This document shows, piece after piece, positions 27,520-35,779 of a DNA stretch of 43,200 nt. Under the pieces are notes generated by a model that did not search any database, was not told where the DNA came from, and was given only the letters and a program-made list of their open reading frames with translations. Position 1 is the first letter of the stretch; every line of letters begins with the position of its first letter. This DNA comes from Gammaproteobacteria bacterium (lineage in GTDB: Bacteria; Pseudomonadota; Gammaproteobacteria; Steroidobacterales; Steroidobacteraceae): NCBI GenBank assembly GCA_010027845.1, contig RGUL01000011.1, positions 1-43,200 of the forward strand, in the 5' to 3' direction. The translations under genes were made by a program, and so were the position numbers.

Positions 27520-28361
27520 CAGTGATATTCCTCGCCACCGGATACGTTCATGGCCTCGCCGGTGATGTAGTCGGCCTCGCTCGAGGCCAAGAATGCACAG
27601 GCCTTGGCGATGTCTTCCTGCAGGCCCGGTCGTCCAAGCGGAATGCGTGCTTTCATGTCGGCGAGATATTTTTCTTCGCTGCGACCCGTGGCTGCGCTAA
27701 AAAATTTGTTCTGCCAGTCACCGAGACCCGTCGTCACGTGATTGGGACAGATCGTATTCACCGTGATGCGATGCGGCCCGAGCTCGATCGCCGCCGTACG
27801 CGTCAAACCGACCACGCCATGCTTGGACGACACATAGGGCGCGGCGAACGGAAAGCCGGACTTCGATGCCTGGCTGCCGATGTTGATGATGCGACCACCG
27901 CCGCCCTGCGCGATCATTTGTCGCGCCGCATATTTGATACCGAAGAAAACCCCGCGCAGATTCACGCCGAGCACCGCGTCCCATTCGCTCTGCGCCATCT
28001 CGACGATGGGTTTCATCAAATAGCCGATGCCGGCGTTATTGACCATCACGTCGAGGCGGCCGTATTGCTGCACTGCGCGCGCCACGAGCGCCTCGACTTG
28101 CCGTTCTTCGAGCACATCGCAGGTGACGCCGATCGCCTCGCCACCCGCAGCACGGATGTCTGCGACGATGCGCTCCAACTCGGCATTCGAACCGATCGCA
28201 TCCGCCGGAATTTCCGCTCCCCGCGCCGCGCCGATGTCGCTGAGCACGACGCGACAACCCTCGGCTGCGAGGCGCCGCGCCATCGCTTCGCCGAGACCTT
28301 TCGCGCGGCCCGAACCGGTGACGATCGCGACTTTGCCGGCGAGATCGGTGTACATACCCAT
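27519..28361 (-). CDS. Short-chain dehydrogenase/reductase
   Basis: A 280-residue classical SDR. The nucleotide-binding motif is VTGSGRAKGLGEAMA, with NNAG near residue 108 and the catalytic Ser-Tyr-Lys at about S153, Y166 and K170 (YVSSK). The aspartate after the second strand (VVLSDIG) suggests NAD rather than NADP. An extended insertion (GAARGAEIPADAIGSNAELERI) resembles that seen in SDRs of steroid and cyclic-alcohol oxidation, but the substrate is unknown. The ATG at 28361 has AAGGA about 8 bases upstream; an inner ATG at 28355 is possible. It leads the operon with the PuuE-like gene. Confidence 0.87.
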   Translation of the reverse strand: MGMYTDLAGKVAIVTGSGRAKGLGEAMARRLAAEGCRVVLSDIGAARGAEIPADAIGSNAELERIVADIRAAGGEAIGVTCDVLEERQVEALVARAVQQYGRLDVMVNNAGIGYLMKPIVEMAQSEWDAVLGVNLRGVFFGIKYAARQMIAQGGGGRIINIGSQASKSGFPFAAPYVSSKHGVVGLTRTAAIELGPHRITVNTICPNHVTTGLGDWQNKFFSAATGRSEEKYLADMKARIPLGRPGLQEDIAKACAFLASSEADYITGEAMNVSGGEEYH

Positions 28362-28389
28362 GCCTGCGTTCCTTCTGCTGCTGCGTCGG

Positions 28390-28410
28390 GGTGCTGATAA
28401 CATCAGCACC
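28390..28410. promoter_or_regulatory. Perfect inverted repeat in a divergent intergenic region (likely operator)
   Basis: Two 9-base arms, GGTGCTGAT and ATCAGCACC, are exact reverse complements separated by AAC. They sit in the 89-base gap between the SDR operon (minus) and the enoyl-CoA hydratase remnant (plus), where a single dimeric repressor could control both. The size and symmetry suit TetR- or GntR-type regulators. No regulator gene was recognised in the window, so the binding protein must be encoded elsewhere. Confidence 0.6.
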
Positions 28411-28450
28411 GTCGTCGTTAGTCAACGCAGGACGTCTCGCGTACACCACC

Positions 28451-29145
28451 ATGAACGATCTGTTGCTCGACCGTACCCCGCCGTTTGCGACCGTGACCCT
28501 GAATCGCGCCGACAAACGCAACGCCATCACGCACGCGATGTGGCAAGGATTGCAACGCATCGCCGCCGAGCTCGCGAGCGACGCGGCCCTGAAAGTCGTG
28601 CTGCTACGCGGCGCGGGCGAGGTCGCTTTCAGCGCCGGTGCCGACATTCTCGAGATGCAGCAGACCGTGTCCGATCCACAACGCATGCGGGTCGTGCAAC
28701 AAACGGTGCTCGACGCGCAAGCTGACTGGGAACGACTGCCGATGCCCACCATTGGCCTGGTCTGCGCGCGCTGCTCGAGGGCGCGCACCAGCCAGCCCGC
28801 CGAGCCGAACTGTTCGGACAGGTAGTCCTTGTCCTTTTTGTTGCGCTCAAAGTTCTGTGCGGGGATGAAGTGGAAGACGGGCATCGTGTCGAACATCTCC
28901 TTGTGATACGAGTCGGCGATCATGCTGGTCGCTCGGTCGAATCGCGCGCCCACGATCTCGCGCAGGAAATAGCCGCTAACGCGGCCAACTCGGTGCGTGC
29001 GGCAAAATCGGTGGTCGCAATGCTCGGCGATGGCGTGCATCACGAGACCGAACTGTCGCGCAAGCCCTACGACGACAGCTTTGCCTCGGCAGAGTTCGCC
29101 GAAGGCGCACGCGCCTTCATCGAGAAGCGGCCGCCGCGTTTTTGA
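28451..29145 (+). pseudogene. Enoyl-CoA hydratase/isomerase, central part replaced
   Basis: The left part (28451 to about 28765) encodes a normal crotonase N-terminus: VTLNRADKRNAIT, then GAGEVAFSAGADILEM with the oxyanion-hole alanine-glycine-alanine region, up to LPMPTIGLVC. The frame then passes into unrelated sequence and stops at 28825. The right part (about 28942-29145), in a different frame, is a normal crotonase C-terminus: SRAHDLAQEIAANAANSVRA to the end at FIEKRPPRF. About 85-90 residues of the middle, including the second oxyanion glycine region and the catalytic acid positions, are missing for a family length near 258. The gene cannot make an active hydratase as written. Confidence 0.85.
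28759..28940 (-). other. Foreign segment inside the enoyl-CoA hydratase remnant; open on the minus strand
   Basis: The segment that replaces the crotonase middle reads on the minus strand as a compact, protein-like stretch of about 55 residues (begins MIADSYHKEMFDTMPVFHF, ends near WLVRALEQRAQ). Its codons favour AAG, GAG, CAG and CTG, unlike neighbouring genes, which use GAA, CAA and CTC heavily. I do not recognise the family. There are no target-site duplications or terminal inverted repeats visible, so it does not look like an insertion sequence. It could be a fragment captured by recombination or a chimeric assembly join. Confidence 0.5.
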
Positions 29146-30097
29146 CGCCCACCGGCTTACCGTCGAGATAGTCGCCGATCAGTGCGGCGCTCGCCTCGGG
29201 CGCCTCCTGCACCGCCATGTGCCCGACGCCCGGCAACACCGCCAAACGCACCTCCGGAGAGTTCACGAGCAGATCGCGAAATTCATAACCTAAGGCGAGC
29301 GGCACGCGGCGATTTTTCTCGCCCCACATCAAAAATACCGGCACCGACACGGCGCGAATCTTGTCTTCGACTCCGCCGGAGACGTACTGACGCAACAAAG
29401 AAAGCATCGCCAACCGATTACCTTCGCGCATCCACATCGCATACCACTCGTCGACCGTCGCCTCGCGTAACTTAGCGGGATCACCGAAATCGTTACGCAG
29501 CAGATAACGCGTGAACGATTTGGGCGTCACGTAGCCGAGCACGTCGGCCACGCGTGGCACGACGGCGGGCGTGGTTCGACCGCGTACGCGCGGCTCTAGC
29601 GAACCCGGGCTGATGAGCACCAGCCGATCGACGTTCTGCGGATGATCGACGGCGTAGCGCATCGCGACCGTACCGCCGAGCGAGGTGCCGACGATCGTGA
29701 AGCGCTCTAGACCTTTGGCGGCTACGAAACCCTCGAAGATTTTCTGCATTCGCGGCAGCGTGTAATCGCCGCTCGGGTCCGGGCCGGTCAGACCGTGCGC
29801 CGGCAGATCGAGGCGCACGATTCGATATCGTCCCTCGAGCGCGCGCACCCACGGCGTCCACATGAACAGGCTCGCGTAATTGGCATGCAGCAGCACCACG
29901 ACCGGGCCCGAACCCTCGTCGCGATAGTGCACGCGCACACCGTCGATCATGATGAACTGCGACGGTGGCCCACCCCAGCGGGCATCGACCTCGCGCGCAG
30001 GCACGTCGCGATAGTAGAGCGCGGCGACGCCGAGTCCAGCCGCAAGCAACAGCGACAGGCCCACCAACGCCAGCAAAATTTTCGCGACCTTGCGCAT
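29117..30097 (-). CDS. Membrane-anchored alpha/beta hydrolase
   Basis: A 326-residue alpha/beta-hydrolase with an N-terminal hydrophobic anchor (residues 7-28) that places the enzyme outside the inner membrane or tethers it to it. The nucleophile elbow is GTSLGG with the serine at about S139, the oxyanion strand is VVVLLHANYASLFMW, and the catalytic histidine is in PGVGHMAVQEAP. Esterase, lactonase or C-C hydrolase activity is possible. It converges on the broken hydratase (29-base overlap) and is divergent from the MFS gene. Confidence 0.85.
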   Translation of the reverse strand: MRKVAKILLALVGLSLLLAAGLGVAALYYRDVPAREVDARWGGPPSQFIMIDGVRVHYRDEGSGPVVVLLHANYASLFMWTPWVRALEGRYRIVRLDLPAHGLTGPDPSGDYTLPRMQKIFEGFVAAKGLERFTIVGTSLGGTVAMRYAVDHPQNVDRLVLISPGSLEPRVRGRTTPAVVPRVADVLGYVTPKSFTRYLLRNDFGDPAKLREATVDEWYAMWMREGNRLAMLSLLRQYVSGGVEDKIRAVSVPVFLMWGEKNRRVPLALGYEFRDLLVNSPEVRLAVLPGVGHMAVQEAPEASAALIGDYLDGKPVGVKNAAAASR

Positions 30098-30160
30098 GCT
30101 CGCCTCCCGACTAGTCCCGGTCGTTATACTGCCTCATCCGCAGCCGCGCGACATTCAGAC

Positions 30161-31465
30161 ATGCAAGACCAATCTTCCGGCTCCAGTTCGCTCTACGCAT
30201 GGTTCGTCGTGGCGGTGCTCGCGCTCGCAAACGCGGTGTCGTTCATCGATCGACTGATCCTCTCGCTACTCGTGCAACCCATCAAAGCGGAACTGCACGT
30301 CAGCGACACCGCATTCAGTTTGCTCGCGGGTGCGGCGTTCGCGATCTTCTACGCCACCATGGGCCTCGTCATCGCCCGCTGGGCCGACCGCTACAGCCGT
30401 AAATGGATCATCACTGGCGGCATCCTCACGTGGTGCAGCATGACCTCGCTCACCGGTACGGCGCGCACCTTCCTCGAATTGTTCGGCTATCGCGTCGGCG
30501 TCGGGGTCGGCGAGGCGACGCTGTCGCCTTCCGCCTATTCTTTGCTCGCGAGCTATTTCCCACCCCAAAGATTATCGCTCGCCATCGGCCTCTATAGCAT
30601 CGGCGTCACCGGCGGCACCGGTCTCGCCTTCTTGCTCGGTGGCGCGACCATCGGCTGGGTGATGTCGCAGGGTCTTGTGACGCTGCCACTCATCGGTGAG
30701 GTCGGCGGCTGGCGACTCGTGATGATCGTCGTCGGCGCTCTCGGGCTACCGGTCGCATTACTGATGTCATTGGTGCGCGAGCCGACACGCAAACCGGGCG
30801 TCGAACCCGCGACCTTCGCCGAGGTGCGCGCACACCTCATGACCAATCTCGAACGCTACGGCTACATGCTGATCGGCTACGGCACGACGTCGATCACCGC
30901 GTTTTCAGTGATGACGTGGACCCCGGCGCTCTATCAAAGAAAATACGGCGCGAGCATCGGCGAAGCGGCAGCGACGCTCGGCACGGTCGCTTTACTCGGC
31001 GGCCTCGCCGGCGCCTTCGCGGGCGGCACCGCAGCAGATCGACTTGAACAAGGTGGCGATCGGACGGCGAAACTGCGCGTGCTGAATTGGTGCGGCATCG
31101 GACTTTTGTTACCCGCGGTGGTCGCGCCCTTCATGCCGACCATGACCGGGCATGCACTGGTGATTTTTTGGACCTTCTTCTTCGGCACCGCTGCGACCGG
31201 GCCCGCCGGCGCCTATGTTCAAACGATCACACCGGAGCGGATGCGCGCGCAGTTCGGCGCGCTTTATCAACTCTCGCTGACTTTGGTCGGCGCTACACTC
31301 GGACCGCTCGCGGTCGGACTCGTCACCGATCGAGTAATCGGCGATGAGGCGCGCATCGGTGAATCTTTGTCGTTGGTGTCGGCGATCGTCAATCCGATCG
31401 CGGCGGTCTTGTTGTGGCAGGCGCTCAAGCGAGCACGTGCACAGCCTTCACCTGTGAATAGCTGA
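30161..31465 (+). CDS. MFS transporter
   Basis: A 434-residue major facilitator protein with about twelve predicted helices. The N-terminus FIDRLILSLLVQPIKAEL and the loop 2-3 motif ARWADRYSRKWI, followed by GVGVGEATLSPSAYSL, resemble the Spns/sphingosine-1-phosphate-like and aromatic-acid MFS groups common in catabolic clusters of proteobacteria. The direction and substrate are unknown. A TATACT at 30125-30130 in the 63-base divergent gap might be its -10 box. The 3' end overlaps the convergent aldehyde dehydrogenase gene by 41 bases. Confidence 0.87.
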   Translation: MQDQSSGSSSLYAWFVVAVLALANAVSFIDRLILSLLVQPIKAELHVSDTAFSLLAGAAFAIFYATMGLVIARWADRYSRKWIITGGILTWCSMTSLTGTARTFLELFGYRVGVGVGEATLSPSAYSLLASYFPPQRLSLAIGLYSIGVTGGTGLAFLLGGATIGWVMSQGLVTLPLIGEVGGWRLVMIVVGALGLPVALLMSLVREPTRKPGVEPATFAEVRAHLMTNLERYGYMLIGYGTTSITAFSVMTWTPALYQRKYGASIGEAAATLGTVALLGGLAGAFAGGTAADRLEQGGDRTAKLRVLNWCGIGLLLPAVVAPFMPTMTGHALVIFWTFFFGTAATGPAGAYVQTITPERMRAQFGALYQLSLTLVGATLGPLAVGLVTDRVIGDEARIGESLSLVSAIVNPIAAVLLWQALKRARAQPSPVNS

Positions 31466-32861
31466 GCAACTCGTCGAGACACTCCTCGCCACCGAGCCCA
31501 CTGTCTTTCCACCCGCCGAACGGCGTTCCGACGAAATGTTGACCGGCGGTGTTGATCCACACCGTGCCCGCTTCGATGCCACGCAATGCCCGCATCGCCG
31601 TGCCGAGGTCGCGCGTCCAGACGGAAGCCGTAAGTCCGTAATCACTGGCATTCGCCAGCGCGACCGCCTCCTCCTCGGTACGCCAACGCAGCGCGCACAT
31701 CACCGGTCCGAAGACCTCCTCTGTCGCAATCGACATCTGCGGCGTGACGTCGGCGAACAAGGTCGGCTCGACCCAATGACCGCGCTCGAACGGCGCACCT
31801 GCGGGTCGGCCACCACCGGTGACGAGCCTCGCGCCCTCGGCGTTGGCTGCGGTGATGCACGCCATCACGCGTGCGTGATGCGACGCGGAATTGACCGGGC
31901 CCATTTGCACCGTCGGATCGAGCGGATCGCCGAGACGCAGCGCCCGCAGACGCGCTGCGACCGCCTCGACGACCCGATCGTGTATCGACTCGTGCAACAA
32001 CAAGCGGCTCGTCGAACCACACGATTGTCCGGCCCAAGAAAAATTCATACCGCTAATCGCGTGCTCGATCACGGCGTCGAGGTCCGCATCCGGAAACACG
32101 ATGAACGGATTTTTGCCACCGAGTTCGAGCGTCACGTGCTTCACGCCGACCTCGGCTGCCGCGCGCTGTATCGCCAGACCCGTCGCGCGCGAGCCCGTGA
32201 AGCCGATGCGACGCACCAAAGAATGACGCACGAGCGCATCACCGGTCGGCAAACCCGGACCGTGCAGCACGTTGACGAGGCCGCGTGGCAGATGCGCCGC
32301 GCACAATTCTCCGAGCACCGAGCCGGAGAGTGGACTCGACTCTGGGGTTTTCAACACCACCGCGTTGCCCGCCATGAGCGGCGCCGCGAGATGTGCGGTT
32401 GCGAACATGAAGGGATGATTGAACGGCACGATGCGCGCAACGACGCCGAACGGTTCGCGCAACGTGAAATGCAGCCCTTGCGCGGTGGCCGGAATCGTCT
32501 CGCCTTTGAGTTCGCTCGCCAAACCGGCGAAGTACTCGAGATAGCCCGCAGCGATTTGCACGTCGGCACCGAGCTTGCCGATCGTATTACCGGTGTCGGC
32601 GGCCTCGAGTTGCAAAATCTCGGCACCTCGCGCGCGGATTGCGGCAGCGAGCGCTCGCAGTGCGGCCGCACGCTCCCACACCGAGCGTCGCGCCCACTCG
32701 GCTTGCGCGCGCGCCGCCGCATGCACGGCACGATCGACTTCGGCCGCGGTGGCCACGGGCACGCTGCCGGTCGCGACCAAGTTCGCCGGGTTGATCGATT
32801 CCAAGCGAGGCGCGGCAGTCTCGGTGACGAAGTCGCCGTCGATCAGCATTCCGAACCGCAT
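31425..32861 (-). CDS. NAD(P)-dependent aldehyde dehydrogenase
   Basis: A 478-residue aldehyde dehydrogenase oxidising an aldehyde to a carboxylic acid. The catalytic cysteine is at about C281 (SWAGQSCGSTSR) and the general-base glutamate at about E246 (LELGGKNPF). The cofactor region includes VPFNHPFMFATAHLAAPLMA and IGFTGSRATGLAIQ; EEVFGPVMCALRW and the C-terminal GGWKDSGLGGEE are also conserved. The ATG at 32861 has a GGGGGTG ribosome site. It is downstream of a TonB receptor but separated by a strong terminator, so it probably has its own promoter. Confidence 0.93.
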   Translation of the reverse strand: MRFGMLIDGDFVTETAAPRLESINPANLVATGSVPVATAAEVDRAVHAAARAQAEWARRSVWERAAALRALAAAIRARGAEILQLEAADTGNTIGKLGADVQIAAGYLEYFAGLASELKGETIPATAQGLHFTLREPFGVVARIVPFNHPFMFATAHLAAPLMAGNAVVLKTPESSPLSGSVLGELCAAHLPRGLVNVLHGPGLPTGDALVRHSLVRRIGFTGSRATGLAIQRAAAEVGVKHVTLELGGKNPFIVFPDADLDAVIEHAISGMNFSWAGQSCGSTSRLLLHESIHDRVVEAVAARLRALRLGDPLDPTVQMGPVNSASHHARVMACITAANAEGARLVTGGGRPAGAPFERGHWVEPTLFADVTPQMSIATEEVFGPVMCALRWRTEEEAVALANASDYGLTASVWTRDLGTAMRALRGIEAGTVWINTAGQHFVGTPFGGWKDSGLGGEECLDELLSYSQVKAVHVLA

Positions 32862-32870
32862 GTCACCCCC

Positions 32871-32906
32871 TAAGAAAAAGGGCCGCAACGTTGGTCGTTG
32901 CGGCCC
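32871..32906 (-). terminator. Rho-independent terminator of the first TonB receptor
   Basis: An 11-base-pair perfect stem (GGGCCGCAACG with CGTTGCGGCCC, loop TTGGT) lies at 32880-32906. Read on the minus strand the stem is followed by TTTTTCTTA (32879-32871), the classical U-tract. It lies 43 bases beyond the receptor stop codon. Confidence 0.92.
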
Positions 32907-32948
32907 CGAAAGTCGTCGGGGCTCACCCCGATCGTTGTTATCCCTGAA

Positions 32949-35651
32949 TTAGAAACGATAGCCGAAACGCACACCGACGATGCGCGGATCCGGCAGCCGC
33001 ACGCCCGCCGTGTTCGCGGGCGAGAAGTTGGTCGGATCGAGCAACGACTGCGCGACGTCGCCCGGGTTCGAATTACCAGTCTGCACGGTCTTGTCGTTGC
33101 CGACGTTGTCCGCATAGACCATGAAATCCCACTTCGGCGCGTTGACGCCGATGCGCACACTGCCTTCGGTGTAACCGCGCAGCACGACCGTGTTGTAGTA
33201 GTCGAGGAAACGCTTCGACTGCACTTGCACGTCGCCCTCGACGAAGAACTTCAAGCCCTGCCCGGCACCGATCGGCGTCTGCCAGCGCGCGAGACCGACG
33301 AGCGACGACTTCGGCGCGCGTTCGAGTTCTTTGCCCTTCAAGTTGAAGAAGCAAAGCTTGGCGTTCTGCAACGTGTCGAAGCGACGTTCGCAGGAGCCCA
33401 CGCGCACCGCGTCGGTCGCAGAGGTCGAAGAGAACGGGAAGTCGGTGAACTTCGTGTCGAGGTACGAATAGTTCAAGCCGAACGACCAGTGATCGGTGGG
33501 CGCCCACTGCGTGTCGAGTTCGAAACCTTTGACCTCCGCCTTACCGGCGTTCAACAGTCGACCCACCGCGATCCCCGACGGCGTGATGAGCTGCGCACCG
33601 ACCTGCTTATCGTCGTACTTGATGAAGAACAATGCCGGATTGAAGCGCAATCGACCCGACTCGCTCGTCAATTTGGCGCCGAGTTCCAGTTCTTGAATCT
33701 TCTCGTCTTTGAAGGAGAACTCGTCGTACAAGCCGTCGTAGTCAGCGTCCTGCCACGAACCGGCCGTAACCGTCGAGATACCGCCCGGTTTCACGCCCTT
33801 CGCCCAAGTCAGATAGATCAAGGCGCGTTCGTTGGCGCGGTATTCGAGCGTGGCACGCGGTGCGAAATATTGGTGCGTGCTCTCGAGCGACACCGGCACA
33901 CCCGGAGCCTGCAACGCGCCAAGCGGTGCGGCGGCCGGATTGGTCAAGTTGATGAACGGGTACGAGTACACGACCGAGGGGCCGAAAACCGCAAGCCCCG
34001 GAATGGTCGGGTCTTGGCATTTGGCGACCGGGCCGCCCGGGTACGCCGCGGCGTTGAGGCTGGGCGAACAGTTCACGCCGTCGACAGTCTCACGCTCTTT
34101 GGCGTAGCGCCCCTCGAGGGTCGCCTTCCATTGCGGGTTGAGCTGGAACTCGAGCATGCCGAAGAACGAGTTGTGCTTGATGCCGCGGGCGTTCAATCGC
34201 GGAATCGGACTCACCAGACCCATCACTTGGTTGGCCGTGTATTTGCCGCAACTTGCCGGCAACGGATATGGACCGAAGCCGACGTTCGCCGGCAGGGGCG
34301 GAATGCACAGCACGTTGATGGAGCGGGTGATCTGATTCGCCTGCTCCTGCCAATAGAGGTAGCCGAGCATGAAGTTGGCTGGCCCGTCGAGGTCTGAGCG
34401 ATAGCGCAACTCTTCGCTGAATTGTTTGGTCGTGTTGCTGTTGTCGAACCGTGCGGCGCGCAGCGCCTTGTCGACACCGTTCACCACGCCCGAATCGAAA
34501 TCGCCATCTTCGAGAAATGCGAACTTCGCATCGGTGTAGCCGGTGAGCGAGGCGAAGGTACCGCCCGCAGCCTGCCACTCGGTGACGATCGACGCGCGCG
34601 CGATTTGGCGCGTGCTACCCGGGTAATCTTTGCCGGTGAGCGGATCGACGTCGAGTTTCACCGCCAACGCGTCGGCCTCCGGCACTTCACCGAACGAGGA
34701 ATAGACGTGGTTACTACCGGCCCCGACGTAGAACGCCGAGGACGGCGAATAAACGCGCGCCGTGCCGGCCGGACAGGTCGACCCCGGAACGACGACACCG
34801 CTGCCGATCGTGATGCACGCGGAGCCCGCCGTGGGGCGCGCGGCAATGCTGTTGACCGGCAACTGCGCAGTCGGCGCCTGACCGAACTTGTCGTCGGTGT
34901 ACTCGAGCCGACCTTTGACGCTCACGCCCTCACCGGCCCATTTGCCCGTCAACGCGAAGCCCCAACCATCGCCGTTACCGACGGTTTTGCCGGAGACCTG
35001 GTTTTTGTAGTAACCGTCTTCGTTCCAATAGACGCCGTTGAAGCGCAGACCGAAGTCGTCGTTCACCGGGCCGCTGACCGAACTCGACAGCTCGTAGCGC
35101 CCGTGCTGACCGTAAGCGGCGCGGAGGTCGCCTTCGAATTCGCGCGACGGATCTTTGGTGACGTATTGGATCGCACCGGCGAAAGCGCTGCGCCCATACA
35201 ACGCAGATTGCGGGCCTTTGACGATTTCGATCGCTTGCAAGTCGAGCAGTTTATTGGTCGCGAGCAGCGAACCACCGCCGAAAGAAATACTTTCGCTGGA
35301 GGTGTCGATTCCGTCGACTAGCACGGCGACGTTGACGCGGCCGCGCGTCGGCGACAGACCGCGAATCTGGATACGGTTGTCGGTCGCCGAATAGCCTTTG
35401 TCATAGATCAACGAAGCATCGAGCTTAGCGACTTGCGACACGTCGGAGATGCCGAGCTTTTCGATCTCGGCGGCGGATATGGCCGAGATCGACATCGATA
35501 CGTTTTGCAGATTCTCTTCGCGCTTACGCGCGGTGACGACCACCTCTTCGAGGCCACCGTCATTGGCGAGCACGGGCGTCGCCGATAGCGTTGCGATCGA
35601 ACCCAATAAAATTCCGGCCACGCGGTGCGCGACCCCTGCTGACTTATTCAT
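32949..35651 (-). CDS. TonB-dependent outer membrane receptor 1
   Basis: A 900-residue TonB-dependent receptor with a Sec signal (about residues 1-29, cleaved after VLA). The TonB box region is EEVVVTARKREENLQNV, the plug domain includes IQIRGLSPTRGRVNVAVLVDG and VKGPQSALYGRSAFAGAIQY, and the barrel ends with VGVRFGYRF, the C-terminal aromatic needed for BAM insertion. It imports a scarce or bulky ligand across the outer membrane; the ligand is unknown. A GGGGG ribosome site precedes the ATG. It lies 128 bases after the DUF1838 gene, a gap in which I see no sure promoter, and is terminated by the hairpin at 32871-32906. It is a paralogue of the receptor at 36619-39444. Confidence 0.95.
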   Translation of the reverse strand: MNKSAGVAHRVAGILLGSIATLSATPVLANDGGLEEVVVTARKREENLQNVSMSISAISAAEIEKLGISDVSQVAKLDASLIYDKGYSATDNRIQIRGLSPTRGRVNVAVLVDGIDTSSESISFGGGSLLATNKLLDLQAIEIVKGPQSALYGRSAFAGAIQYVTKDPSREFEGDLRAAYGQHGRYELSSSVSGPVNDDFGLRFNGVYWNEDGYYKNQVSGKTVGNGDGWGFALTGKWAGEGVSVKGRLEYTDDKFGQAPTAQLPVNSIAARPTAGSACITIGSGVVVPGSTCPAGTARVYSPSSAFYVGAGSNHVYSSFGEVPEADALAVKLDVDPLTGKDYPGSTRQIARASIVTEWQAAGGTFASLTGYTDAKFAFLEDGDFDSGVVNGVDKALRAARFDNSNTTKQFSEELRYRSDLDGPANFMLGYLYWQEQANQITRSINVLCIPPLPANVGFGPYPLPASCGKYTANQVMGLVSPIPRLNARGIKHNSFFGMLEFQLNPQWKATLEGRYAKERETVDGVNCSPSLNAAAYPGGPVAKCQDPTIPGLAVFGPSVVYSYPFINLTNPAAAPLGALQAPGVPVSLESTHQYFAPRATLEYRANERALIYLTWAKGVKPGGISTVTAGSWQDADYDGLYDEFSFKDEKIQELELGAKLTSESGRLRFNPALFFIKYDDKQVGAQLITPSGIAVGRLLNAGKAEVKGFELDTQWAPTDHWSFGLNYSYLDTKFTDFPFSSTSATDAVRVGSCERRFDTLQNAKLCFFNLKGKELERAPKSSLVGLARWQTPIGAGQGLKFFVEGDVQVQSKRFLDYYNTVVLRGYTEGSVRIGVNAPKWDFMVYADNVGNDKTVQTGNSNPGDVAQSLLDPTNFSPANTAGVRLPDPRIVGVRFGYRF

Positions 35652-35779
35652 CGAACCCCCGATGTAGCATCTACGACACAGGAGAAACGCCCGTCTACGC
35701 GAGATTCTTTCTCCTAATATTTGCTAGGTTGCAACAGGCGCGCCTCACCCGTCAACCTCATAGGCAGGAGCCGATCGCC

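Noticed and set aside
28759-28940. Insertion sequence within the hydratase remnant
   Set aside because: The segment is far too short, has no terminal inverted repeats or direct repeats, and no transposase-like motif.
28036-29043. 335-codon minus-strand frame spanning the palindrome and hydratase remnant
   Set aside because: Most of it is antisense to the hydratase or out of frame with the SDR; only the 28759-28940 part looks protein-like.
30109-30116. 8-base palindrome GACTAGTC before the MFS gene
   Set aside because: It is too short to distinguish from chance without conservation data.
29795-30160. Upstream in-frame extension of the MFS gene
   Set aside because: It runs antisense through the alpha/beta hydrolase and is not transporter-like; the MFS family start fits the ATG at 30161.
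31536-32873. 445-codon plus-strand frame opposite the aldehyde dehydrogenase
   Set aside because: It has no domain pattern and an Arg/His-rich composition, while the minus strand carries all aldehyde dehydrogenase catalytic motifs.
32898-34397. 499-codon plus-strand frame opposite TonB receptor 1
   Set aside because: It is a mirror shadow of the receptor coding frame, with no family resemblance and Arg/Val/Glu-heavy composition.
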